Assembly: GCA_014728785.1 (NCBI GenBank)
Contig: WJKZ01000003.1
Span: 1 to 5,379, forward strand
DNA from: Candidatus Omnitrophota bacterium
Lineage (GTDB): Bacteria > Omnitrophota > Gorgyraeia > Duberdicusellales > 4484-171
DNA: 5,379 nucleotides
Reading direction: 5' to 3'
Shown here: piece after piece, positions 1 through 5,379 of the stretch
Layout: each line of letters opens with the position of its first letter
Position numbering within the stretch: position 1 is the stretch's first letter
Notes under the pieces: model-generated
The model's database searches: none
What the model saw: the letters and a program-made list of their open reading frames with translations, nothing else
What the model was told of the DNA's origin: nothing
Translations under genes and position numbers: made by a program

Positions 1-205
1 CATCGGGGTCGTCACAAATTATAGCAAGGCTCTTAGCGTCTGAAGGCACATCGCTCCAATGAAGGGGCGGTGAAAAATCATTAGCGTCACAGGTATACCT
101 GTCGGGTATATAATCTTTGTTGCTGAAAACCTCACTATTAATCTCAAGAGCAAAAACATAACTGCCCAGAGACATTAAGAGAATCACCAAGGCTAATCTT
201 TTCAT
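1..205 (-). CDS. YbhB/YbcL-type PEBP (Raf kinase inhibitor-like) protein, exported, 5' part only
   Basis: This is the first 68 codons of a gene that runs off the left edge. The start ATG at 205 has a strong purine-rich Shine-Dalgarno stretch (211-220) five bases upstream. Residues 1-19 look like a signal peptide: MKR, a hydrophobic core (LALVILLMSLG), then VFA, with probable cleavage after Ala19. The mature part begins LEINSEVF and shows the YbhB/YbcL hallmarks: YTCD at 37-40, SPPLHW at 45-50, AKSLAI at 57-62 and DDPD at 65-68. In this family the DPD-containing segment lines the small anion/phospholipid-headgroup pocket. Bacterial members have no agreed biochemical role; some are exported, as this one seems to be. 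It starts 31 bp after the dapL stop with no visible terminator, so it is probably co-transcribed, but nothing links it to lysine synthesis. The family call is confident; function, and whether the full gene is intact, cannot be judged here. Confidence 0.85.
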   Translation of the reverse strand, partial: MKRLALVILLMSLGSYVFALEINSEVFSNKDYIPDRYTCDANDFSPPLHWSDVPSDAKSLAIICDDPD

Positions 206-210
206 AATTT

Positions 211-220
211 CTCCTCTCCT
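211..220 (-). promoter_or_regulatory. Ribosome binding site of the PEBP-like gene
   Basis: Read on the minus strand this is AGGAGAGGAG, a double Shine-Dalgarno match whose nearer GGAG lies 5 nt before the ATG at 205. It fixes the start of the truncated gene and supports it being translated. Confidence 0.7.
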
Positions 221-236
221 GATTATTGATTTATCG

Positions 237-1397
237 CTAACAAATCTTCCTTTTAATAACCTTGCCCAATATATCTTTATCCACGGTAAGCGCAAACCTT
301 ATGAAGCCTTCCCCGTATTTACCGAAACCGATACCGGGGGTAGCCACAATTTTTTTACTCAAAAGAAGATGTTCGGCAAATTCCATGGAACCTTTATAGG
401 CTGAAGGTATTTTAGCCCATACATAAAAGGTAGAATCTGCATACAACGCAGTGAACCCGTCCTCTTTAATACCGCTGACGAAGATATCTCTTCTCTCCTT
501 GAATGTCTTACGCAGCATATCAACGTAGCTTTTTTCTTTCTTAAGAGCCTGTGCCCCCGCAAGCTGCATGGCGGTAAAGACGCCGGAATCGATGTTGGAC
601 TTGACCTTAAGAAGCATTTTTATTAAAGCAGAGTTCCCGCAAGCCCATCCCAGACGAAAACCGGTCATACAAAATGTCTTTGAGAAAGAATGAAACTCTA
701 AAGCTATCTCCTCAGCCCCTTTTATCTGAAGGACACTTAGAGGCTTTTCTTCGAAATAAATCTCAGAATAAGCGTTGTCATATGCAAGTATTATGCCGTA
801 TTTTGAGCAAAATTTTACAAGCTTCTGCAGGAATTCGGCAGAAGCCAGAGCTGTTGTAGGGTTATTGGGGTAATTTAAGTACATCAACTTCGCTTTATTT
901 CTGACTCTTTCGGGTATCTTTTTTAAATCGGGTAAAAAGCCGTTCTTTGCCAGTAGAGGCAAATCGCAAACCCTTCCTCCGGAAAGTATAGCGGCACTCC
1001 TGTAGCCGGGATATCCCGGAGAAGGGATTAAAACGTAATCTCCTCTGTTTACTGCGGCCAGAGGAAAATGAACCAGCCCTTCTTTTGAGCCCAGCAGGGG
1101 AAGAATTTGGGTATCTTCACTTAATTTTACCCCGAACCTTTTAAGAAACCACTGCCGAATGGCTCCTCTTAAAACCGGATTCCCCCTATCCATAGCGTAC
1201 TTCTGGTTAGCCTTAACGGAAGACTCCCTGTATAGCGCCTTTACCACACCCCCGGGCACTTTAAGGTCGGGGTCGCCTATGCTTAAATCGGTAAACTTAA
1301 CCTTTTTTTTGCGCAATGCCGATTTTTTTCTGTCAATTTCGGCAAAGAGGTAAGGCGTTATACCTTTTAAACGTTCGGATAAATCAAAATTCTTCAT
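237..1397 (-). CDS. dapL: LL-diaminopimelate aminotransferase (DapL)
   Basis: A 386-residue class I/II (fold type I) PLP aminotransferase, predicted cytoplasmic. DapL converts tetrahydrodipicolinate plus glutamate to LL-diaminopimelate plus 2-oxoglutarate in one step. Visible motifs: SIGDPD at 39-44, GSKEG at 103-107 (cofactor phosphate region), NYPNNPT at 175-181, AYDNAYSEI at 205-213 with Asp207 and Tyr210 facing the PLP, SFSKTF at 237-242 with Lys240 as the Schiff-base lysine, FRLGW at 247-251, KSNIDSGVF at 266-274 and FIRFAL at 365-370 with the substrate-carboxylate Arg367. The combination of GSKEG, FHSFSKT, KSNIDSGVF and the TFYVWAKIP stretch resembles the bacterial DapL group more than generic aspartate aminotransferases, and its place after dapA and dapB agrees. 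The start is supported by GAGAGG at 1405-1410, 7 nt upstream. The gap to the dapB stop is 20 bp. One oddity: Cys243 sits where related enzymes as I recall them have Asn (SKTYNMTG). The main alternative is an aminotransferase of broader specificity. Confidence 0.88.
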   Translation of the reverse strand: MKNFDLSERLKGITPYLFAEIDRKKSALRKKKVKFTDLSIGDPDLKVPGGVVKALYRESSVKANQKYAMDRGNPVLRGAIRQWFLKRFGVKLSEDTQILPLLGSKEGLVHFPLAAVNRGDYVLIPSPGYPGYRSAAILSGGRVCDLPLLAKNGFLPDLKKIPERVRNKAKLMYLNYPNNPTTALASAEFLQKLVKFCSKYGIILAYDNAYSEIYFEEKPLSVLQIKGAEEIALEFHSFSKTFCMTGFRLGWACGNSALIKMLLKVKSNIDSGVFTAMQLAGAQALKKEKSYVDMLRKTFKERRDIFVSGIKEDGFTALYADSTFYVWAKIPSAYKGSMEFAEHLLLSKKIVATPGIGFGKYGEGFIRFALTVDKDILGKVIKRKIC

Positions 1398-1417
1398 ACT
1401 TTAACCTCTCAAAAATT

Positions 1418-2131
1418 TTAAGAATTGAACAATACATCATCCATGCTGTACAAACCCTTATCCTTGCCGGAAAGCCACCCGGCCGCCTCAAGCGCCCCCT
1501 TTGCAAATATATCGCGGGTCTTGGCGCTGTGCTTAAGAGTGAGCGTATCTACATCACTTTCTAACCTTACCTCGTGGTCTCCTACAATCTCATCTTCTCT
1601 TACGGCCTTTATCTCATCGATTCCCAGCTTGATGCCTTCGCCGTTTATGAGCTGGGCGATTCTTTTTGCCGTGCCGGAAGGTGCGTCTTTCTTATGAATA
1701 TGGTGTGCTTCGCCCACCTCAGCCCTGTAATTCTTTAAAACTGAAGCTGCTATTTTTATCAGGCGAAACAGCACATTTACTCCTATACTCATATTAGGAG
1801 AATAGACTATGCCGGTTGAAGAAGATGCTTCTTTTATCTTCTTCTCTACTCTTTCATCCAGGCCGGTAGTCCCTATTACCATATTTTTCCCGTATTTAGA
1901 AGCATAACCAAGACACCGCTCTGTGGCTTCGGGCCGGCTGAAATCGATAATGCAGTCACATTCCTTTATGCATTCTAAATCAGAAGTAATTTTTACTCCC
2001 TCCACAGTCTTATCCACATCGGGGTGGCCTTCATTTTCTATTCCGGCTACAACCTCGAGTCCTCTCTCCCGGGCTAAGGCGGTTATGCGCCTGCCCATTC
2101 TTCCTCTTGCTCCGCATATAACTATTTTCAT
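1418..2131 (-). CDS. dapB: 4-hydroxy-tetrahydrodipicolinate reductase (DapB)
   Basis: DapB reduces HTPA, the product of DapA, to tetrahydrodipicolinate with NAD(P)H in the cytoplasm. The 237-residue protein starts with a Rossmann domain: GARGRMG at 7-13 is the nucleotide loop, and Glu32 after VVAG is a candidate cofactor-ribose contact. IDFSRPE at 62-68 and GTTG at 87-90 line the cofactor site. The substrate/tetramerisation domain follows: SPNMSIGVN at 111-119, then the family signature EAHHIHKKDAPSGT at 141-154, with His143 and Lys147 matching the catalytic pair of E. coli DapB. I chose ATG 2131 rather than an in-frame TTG at 2143 because the TTG lies inside the Shine-Dalgarno sequence (GGAGG, 2137-2141). 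The protein is shorter than the roughly 270-residue E. coli type, mainly because the segment between the first beta-alpha-beta unit and IDFSRPE is compact. Short DapB forms are known, so this is not evidence of damage. It is preceded by the longest gap in the cluster. Confidence 0.95.
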   Translation of the reverse strand: MKIVICGARGRMGRRITALARERGLEVVAGIENEGHPDVDKTVEGVKITSDLECIKECDCIIDFSRPEATERCLGYASKYGKNMVIGTTGLDERVEKKIKEASSSTGIVYSPNMSIGVNVLFRLIKIAASVLKNYRAEVGEAHHIHKKDAPSGTAKRIAQLINGEGIKLGIDEIKAVREDEIVGDHEVRLESDVDTLTLKHSAKTRDIFAKGALEAAGWLSGKDKGLYSMDDVLFNS

Positions 2132-2136
2132 TCTAA

Positions 2137-2141
2137 CCTCC
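2137..2141 (-). promoter_or_regulatory. Ribosome binding site that decides the dapB start
   Basis: GGAGG on the minus strand, 5 nt before ATG 2131. The in-frame TTG codon at 2143-2141 overlaps this motif, so it is very unlikely to be the initiator. The first residues of the protein are therefore MKIVICGARG, which puts the glycine-rich loop at the usual distance from the N-terminus. Confidence 0.8.
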
Positions 2142-2180
2142 AATATAATCTGCAGTTATAATCCCGATTAAGATTATATT
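2142..2180 (-). repeat. Perfect 10-bp inverted repeat (possible hairpin) upstream of dapB
   Basis: On the minus strand AATATAATCT (2180-2171) is followed 19 nt later by its exact reverse complement AGATTATATT (2151-2142). The second arm ends directly against the dapB GGAGG. A third copy of the core, GATTATA at 2163-2157, could pair with the same left arm (7 bp, 8-nt loop), so two hairpins would be mutually exclusive. Only one of the ten pairs is G-C, so an RNA stem would be weak, and there is no following U-tract to suggest a terminator. The repeat itself is certain from the sequence; its function is not. It could be a translation-modulating hairpin, an operator, or chance in an AT-rich spacer. 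Confidence 0.5.
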
Positions 2181-2199
2181 TTATTACAAAGATTGTTAA
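2173..2199 (-). promoter_or_regulatory. Possible internal sigma-70-type promoter before dapB
   Basis: Minus-strand TTAACA (2199-2194, five of six matches to TTGACA) and an exact TATAAT (2178-2173) are separated by 15 bp, shorter than the preferred 16-18 bp. It sits in the only gap of the cluster long enough to hold a promoter and would give separate expression of dapB, dapL and the PEBP-like gene. Such matches arise easily in AT-rich sequence, and the -10 lies inside the left arm of the inverted repeat, so this is tentative. Confidence 0.3.
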
Positions 2200-2226
2200 T
2201 GATTACGTCGATTGATTTAATATATA

Positions 2227-3114
2227 TTAATTCTTTAGCTTTATTTTATATTTTTTTAAAATCCCCTTAAATGTTTTAAGATTGCCTTTGCTCATAGGAC
2301 AAAGCGGCAACCGCAAATTCAGGTCTATTAACCCCATAAGAGAAAGTGCGGTTTTTGCCGGTATGGGGTTTGTCTCTATAAAGAGGGCTTTTATTAAATC
2401 ATAAAGCTCAAGCTGAATCTCTGCAGCCTCCCGTAAATTTCCTTTCAAAAGGTGAGCGGTCAAATCATGGGTACGCCGGGGCAATATGTTTGCAACAACT
2501 GATACGACACCTCTTCCTCCTACCGACATAACCGGCACAACTATCTCATCACTCCCCGAAAGCAGGGTAAATTTCTTATCCACCAGAGTCATTATTTTTG
2601 TAATCTGAGCCATATTGGCGGAGGCTTCCTTTATACCTATTACATTTTTGCAATCCTTATATATCCGGGCAACGGTTGAAGGTAATATATTTATGCCCGT
2701 ACGGGAGGGAACATTGTATATAATTACTGGAAGCTTTGCTTCTCCCGCTATCTTCTTATAATGCCTGTACATCCCCTCCTGGGTGGGTTTATTATAATAA
2801 GGGGTGATTACAAGCGCCGCATTAGCCCCGGCTTTTCGGGCAAAAACACTCAGTGATAATGCCTCCTCCGTAGAATTTGAGCCGGCGCCGGCTATTATGG
2901 GGATTCTCCCCTTTGCCTCATCAAGTGCGGTCTTTACAACAAAACGATGCTCCTCGTGCGTAAGGGTTGCGCTTTCTCCGGTGGTACCGCAGACAAGTAT
3001 ACCATCGGTTTTATTTTTTATATGCCAGTTTATCAAAAAACGCAATTTATCCTCGTCGATACTCTTGTTTTTCTTAAACGGCGTAACCAAAGCCACGATA
3101 CTTCCTTTAAACAT
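2227..3114 (-). CDS. dapA: 4-hydroxy-tetrahydrodipicolinate synthase (DapA)
   Basis: DapA condenses pyruvate with L-aspartate 4-semialdehyde to give HTPA, the committed step of lysine synthesis. It is a cytoplasmic (beta/alpha)8-barrel enzyme of the class I aldolase NAL/DapA family. The 295-residue length is normal. CGTTGE at 42-47 holds Thr44 and Thr45, PYYNKP at 105-110 holds Tyr107, and YNVPSRTG at 133-140 holds Tyr133 and Arg138. Lys162 in GIKEAS is the Schiff-base lysine, and GSDE at 187-190 follows. The triad Thr44/Tyr107/Tyr133 matches E. coli numbering, which separates DapA from N-acetylneuraminate lyase and similar aldolases. The residues of the E. coli lysine feedback site (Ser48, Ala49, His53, His56, Asn80, Glu84, Tyr106) are also all present at the same positions, so feedback inhibition by lysine is likely. 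The start is supported by a full AAGGAGG at 3119-3125, 4 nt upstream. The gene follows dapF by 30 bp; the stop codon lies in an AT palindrome. Confidence 0.96.
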   Translation of the reverse strand: MFKGSIVALVTPFKKNKSIDEDKLRFLINWHIKNKTDGILVCGTTGESATLTHEEHRFVVKTALDEAKGRIPIIAGAGSNSTEEALSLSVFARKAGANAALVITPYYNKPTQEGMYRHYKKIAGEAKLPVIIYNVPSRTGINILPSTVARIYKDCKNVIGIKEASANMAQITKIMTLVDKKFTLLSGSDEIVVPVMSVGGRGVVSVVANILPRRTHDLTAHLLKGNLREAAEIQLELYDLIKALFIETNPIPAKTALSLMGLIDLNLRLPLCPMSKGNLKTFKGILKKYKIKLKN

Positions 3115-3118
3115 AAAA

Positions 3119-3125
3119 CCTCCTT
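3119..3125 (-). promoter_or_regulatory. Strong ribosome binding site of dapA
   Basis: AAGGAGG on the minus strand is the longest uninterrupted Shine-Dalgarno match in the window and lies 4 nt before ATG 3114. It contrasts with the poor sites before dapF and lysA and suggests that DapA, the committing enzyme, is translated efficiently and independently of upstream cistrons. Confidence 0.7.
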
Positions 3126-3144
3126 ATCGGCTTAACTTATAAAA

Positions 3145-4080
3145 TCAGACTATACTGCCTTTATATACAAGCCTCACCCTTCCCTGTGACCATACGTTTC
3201 TTACTCTGTCTTCGAATGAGTCCGAATAGATTATTAACTCCTCTCCTTCTGAAGTTACAACCTTCATTTTTATTTTTTTTCCTTTAGCGCCGAGCTTATA
3301 ATTTGCCAATATACTTGAGGCTACCGCCCCCGTACCGCAGGCAAAAGTTTCATCTTCCACTCCTCTTTCATAAGTCCGTATACGTATCTCATCTTTACCT
3401 TTTATCTCCACAAAGTTCACATTAGCTCCGGCGGGTTGGAATTTCTTATGAAACCTCAAAATCCTGCCTATTCTTCTCACATCTATTTTTTCTAACCCTT
3501 CAACAAATACCACTACGTGAGGAACGCCGGTATTTATAAAATTTACCCTCAAGGTCCTTCCCAGTACCTTAACTTCCATGTTTTCTTTTAAATCAAAAGG
3601 ATCGGTGAGTTTTACCTTTATAATTTTGGAATTATTCTTGTCTAAAACTCTCCTGCTTTTCGGTATGAAAGCGCTTATGGACCCTGCTTTTGTTTCAAAA
3701 GTAAATTTTTCATCCTCCATGCCCGCTTTTCTGCCCCGCTTGGCTAAGGAGCCTAACTTAAGAGTAGGTAATGCTTCTCTGTTTTTGATGTTTTCGGCAT
3801 GGCTTAAAAAAAACCAAAGAGACGCGCAGCGCGCACCATTTCCGCACATCTCAGCCTCAGAGCCGTCGGAATTGAATATACGCATTTTAAAAGCGCTCTT
3901 TTTAGATTTCTTAATCAAAAGCAGCCCGTCTGCACCTATGCCTTTTTTTCTGCTGCAATACTTAGAGCAGAATTCGGCATATTTCATTCCTTTAATCCTC
4001 CTGCTCCTGCTTCGCCTTAAGTCCAGCAGTATAAAATCATTACCTGCTGCTTCCATTTTATAAAAACTAAGTTTATCCAT
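3145..4080 (-). CDS. dapF: Diaminopimelate epimerase (DapF)
   Basis: DapF is a PLP-independent epimerase that interconverts LL- and meso-diaminopimelate using two cysteines as acid and base. It has two pseudo-symmetric halves. The N-terminal half shows KMEAAGNDF at 8-16, GIGADGLL at 47-54, NSDGSEAEMCGNGARC at 70-85 with catalytic Cys79. The C-terminal half shows NTGVPHVV at 183-190, GANVNFVE at 218-225, RTYERGVEDET at 235-245 and ACGTGA at 247-252 with catalytic Cys248. Both active-site halves are intact. At 311 residues it is longer than the usual 275-280. The excess lies between RCASLWFF and the FETKAGSI strand (about residues 96-125), a segment rich in Lys and Arg. The reading frame stays open through an 8-base homopolymer (3806-3813) next to it. 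The start 12 bp after the lysA stop has only a short AAGG (4084-4087) 3 nt upstream, so translational coupling to lysA is plausible. The N-terminus fits the family. Confidence 0.95.
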   Translation of the reverse strand: MDKLSFYKMEAAGNDFILLDLRRSRSRRIKGMKYAEFCSKYCSRKKGIGADGLLLIKKSKKSAFKMRIFNSDGSEAEMCGNGARCASLWFFLSHAENIKNREALPTLKLGSLAKRGRKAGMEDEKFTFETKAGSISAFIPKSRRVLDKNNSKIIKVKLTDPFDLKENMEVKVLGRTLRVNFINTGVPHVVVFVEGLEKIDVRRIGRILRFHKKFQPAGANVNFVEIKGKDEIRIRTYERGVEDETFACGTGAVASSILANYKLGAKGKKIKMKVVTSEGEELIIYSDSFEDRVRNVWSQGRVRLVYKGSIV

Positions 4081-4092
4081 TTTCCTTAAAAC

Positions 4093-5331
4093 TTATACCT
4101 CTTTTTCTATCAAATCTTTGTAGTTCTCGCGTTTCCTTACAAGGGTGGTCTTATTATTTTTTACCAGTACCTCCGCAGGCCGCGGCCTTGAGTTGTAATT
4201 AGAGCTCATGCTAAAACCGTAAGCACCCGCGCCCAAAACCGCTATGTAATCTCCTTCCTTTACCTTAAGAGGCCTGTCTTTGCCTAAAAAGTCACCACTT
4301 TCACAAACGGGCCCCACGATGTCCGAACTCCTGCCGGGTGGGCCTTTTACTTTATCCACGCCTACTATAGTATGATAGGCATCGTAAAGCGATGGTCTGA
4401 TTAAATCATTCATCGCAGCATCCACTATTATGAATCTTTTAGACTTTGTATCCTTAATGTATAAAACTTTCGCTACCAAAACACCGGCGTTGCCTACTAT
4501 AAACCTTCCCGGCTCGATTATTAACTTAAGAGATAATGGTTTAATCAGAGGCAGGACCTTCTTTGCGAAATCTGCGGCTGTCTGCGGTTTTTCCTCACCA
4601 TAGACTATCCCCAGTCCTCCGCCGATATTCAGATAATCTATTGCTATATTTTTTGTGCGCAGATATTTTACAATTCCGCTCACTTTCTTTAAGGCTTTCA
4701 GGAAAGGATGTGATGTGGTTATCTGAGAGCCTATATGGATGTGTATGCCGCATAAAACTATGCTTTTGTATCTTTTGCTTTCCAGAAATATTTTTTTCAG
4801 AGACCCCTCATCCAGGCCGAACTTGGTTTCTTTTTTTCCGGTAGTAATATAGGTGTGGGTACCCGGCTCAACATCGGGGTTAAACCGTAAAGATACTTTC
4901 GCTTTCTTTTTCATCTTTATGCAGGCAGAATTTATCCTTTCAAGTTCAGCCGCGGATTCAACATTAAACATTAAAATCCCGTATTTTAAAGCGTCCTTTA
5001 TTTCTGCTTCGCTCTTCCCGACTGAAGCATAAACTATTTTTTCGGGCCGGCATTTAACGGCCTTTGCCCTGTACAGCTCACCGCCAGAAACTATATCCAG
5101 GCCTCCGCCCAAGCTTTTAATTATTTTCAGTATCGAAAGATTGGAGTTGGCCTTCACCGAATAACAGATAAGAGGCTTAACTTCCTTAAAAGCTTTTTTA
5201 ATCTTATTATAATGTTCCCGGATAGTCCTTTCGCTGTAAACATAAAGGGGAGTGCCGAATCCTTCGGCCAATTTTTTAATTCTTGTGTTTTCACAATAGA
5301 GAGTATTTCTTTTGAAGGCAAAATAGTGCAT
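4093..5331 (-). CDS. lysA: Diaminopimelate decarboxylase (LysA)
   Basis: LysA removes carbon dioxide from the D-centre of meso-diaminopimelate to give L-lysine, the last step of the pathway. It is a cytoplasmic fold type III PLP enzyme. The 412-residue protein has the alanine-racemase-like barrel first: CYSVKANSN at 56-64 with PLP-binding Lys60, HIHIGSQ at 197-203, NIGGGLG at 235-241 and EPGR at 273-276 (phosphate binding). The beta-domain follows, with DAAMNDLIRP at 304-313, the CESGD motif at 343-347 whose Cys343 acts from the partner subunit of the dimer, and GAGAYGFSMSSNYN at 367-380 containing Tyr371. These motifs favour LysA over ornithine/arginine or carboxynorspermidine decarboxylases. 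The start MHYFAFKRN matches the family N-terminus, but no good Shine-Dalgarno precedes it and the frame stays open for 16 codons to the right edge, so an earlier start cannot be excluded. It is the first gene of the visible cluster. Confidence 0.95.
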   Translation of the reverse strand: MHYFAFKRNTLYCENTRIKKLAEGFGTPLYVYSERTIREHYNKIKKAFKEVKPLICYSVKANSNLSILKIIKSLGGGLDIVSGGELYRAKAVKCRPEKIVYASVGKSEAEIKDALKYGILMFNVESAAELERINSACIKMKKKAKVSLRFNPDVEPGTHTYITTGKKETKFGLDEGSLKKIFLESKRYKSIVLCGIHIHIGSQITTSHPFLKALKKVSGIVKYLRTKNIAIDYLNIGGGLGIVYGEEKPQTAADFAKKVLPLIKPLSLKLIIEPGRFIVGNAGVLVAKVLYIKDTKSKRFIIVDAAMNDLIRPSLYDAYHTIVGVDKVKGPPGRSSDIVGPVCESGDFLGKDRPLKVKEGDYIAVLGAGAYGFSMSSNYNSRPRPAEVLVKNNKTTLVRKRENYKDLIEKEV

Positions 5332-5379
5332 ATTTTTCTGATTATTTCTTTCCGGAACGCCGGGATTTGGTTTTTTGTC
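5332..5379 (-). other. Upstream edge: possible 3' end of a preceding gene
   Basis: These 48 bases lie before lysA. In one frame a short reading frame enters from the edge and stops with TAA at 5344-5342, giving a basic tail (QKTKSRRSGKK) that would end 10 bp before lysA, in keeping with the tight spacing of the cluster. In the lysA frame there is no stop either. With so few bases I cannot tell a coding tail from leader sequence, and I see no promoter or riboswitch element. Confidence 0.2.

Noticed and set aside
206..236. Terminator between dapL and the PEBP-like gene
   Set aside because: The 31 bases contain no inverted repeat able to form a stable stem and are partly occupied by the ribosome binding site of the next gene.
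2132..2226. Lysine riboswitch (L box) in the dapA-dapB spacer
   Set aside because: The spacer is only 95 bp, far shorter than an L-box aptamer, and lacks its GC-rich helices.
2217..2230. 14-bp AT palindrome TTAATATATATTAA at the dapA stop as a terminator
   Set aside because: It contains no G or C, has no loop and no following U-tract, so it cannot act as a normal intrinsic terminator; it probably reflects AT-rich spacer sequence.
2804..3142. Plus-strand open frames opposite the 5' half of dapA
   Set aside because: Antisense to well-conserved dapA sequence, with no recognisable domain or start context.
3806..3813. Run of eight A (T in the coding strand) in dapF as a possible frameshift or slippage site
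   Set aside because: The EMCGNGARC motif before it and the FETKAGSI, NTGVPH and ACGTGA motifs after it are all in one continuous frame, so no frameshift is needed.
3578..4063. Long plus-strand open frame (161 codons) opposite dapF
   Set aside because: It lies wholly antisense to a gene with intact catalytic motifs, has no ribosome binding site I can see and resembles no family; it is a by-product of codon usage on the other strand.
1..5379. Novel defence, mobile or other undescribed system
   Set aside because: Every gene belongs to a known family in a coherent metabolic operon; there is no transposase, integrase, repeat array, tRNA or compositional break visible.

Overview
The window is almost entirely coding and all on the minus strand, so transcription runs from high to low coordinates. 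It carries a bacterial lysine/diaminopimelate gene cluster in the order lysA (5331-4093), dapF (4080-3145), dapA (3114-2227), dapB (2131-1418), dapL (1397-237). After it comes the 5' part of a secreted YbhB/PEBP-family gene (205 to the left edge). The gaps between genes are 12, 30, 95, 20 and 31 bp. No terminator-like GC hairpin with a U-tract is visible in any of them, so one polycistronic transcript is the simplest reading.

The five enzymes take aspartate semialdehyde plus pyruvate to L-lysine: DapA makes 4-hydroxytetrahydrodipicolinate (HTPA), DapB reduces it to tetrahydrodipicolinate, DapL transaminates that directly to LL-diaminopimelate, DapF epimerises it to meso-diaminopimelate, and LysA decarboxylates meso-DAP to lysine. 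Using DapL means no succinylase or acetylase branch (dapD/dapC/dapE) is needed, and none is present here. All five proteins keep their recognisable catalytic motifs. The cluster should therefore supply both meso-DAP for peptidoglycan and lysine for protein.

Organism: a bacterium with moderate-to-low GC and lysine-rich proteins. A DapL route with lysA-dapF-dapA-dapB-dapL clustering is known from several anaerobic or uncultured lineages (delta-proteobacteria-like groups, Omnitrophota- or Elusimicrobia-like groups). I lean towards an uncultured lineage of that kind, but this is impression only and the sequence does not settle the phylum.

The least ordinary points are three. The dapA-dapB gap (2132-2226) holds a perfect 10-bp inverted repeat abutting the dapB ribosome binding site, with a third repeat copy that would allow an alternative hairpin. 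DapF carries an insertion of roughly 25 residues rich in basic residues. An exported PEBP-like gene follows the operon. I found no mobile element, CRISPR array, RNA gene or evidence of a previously undescribed system.
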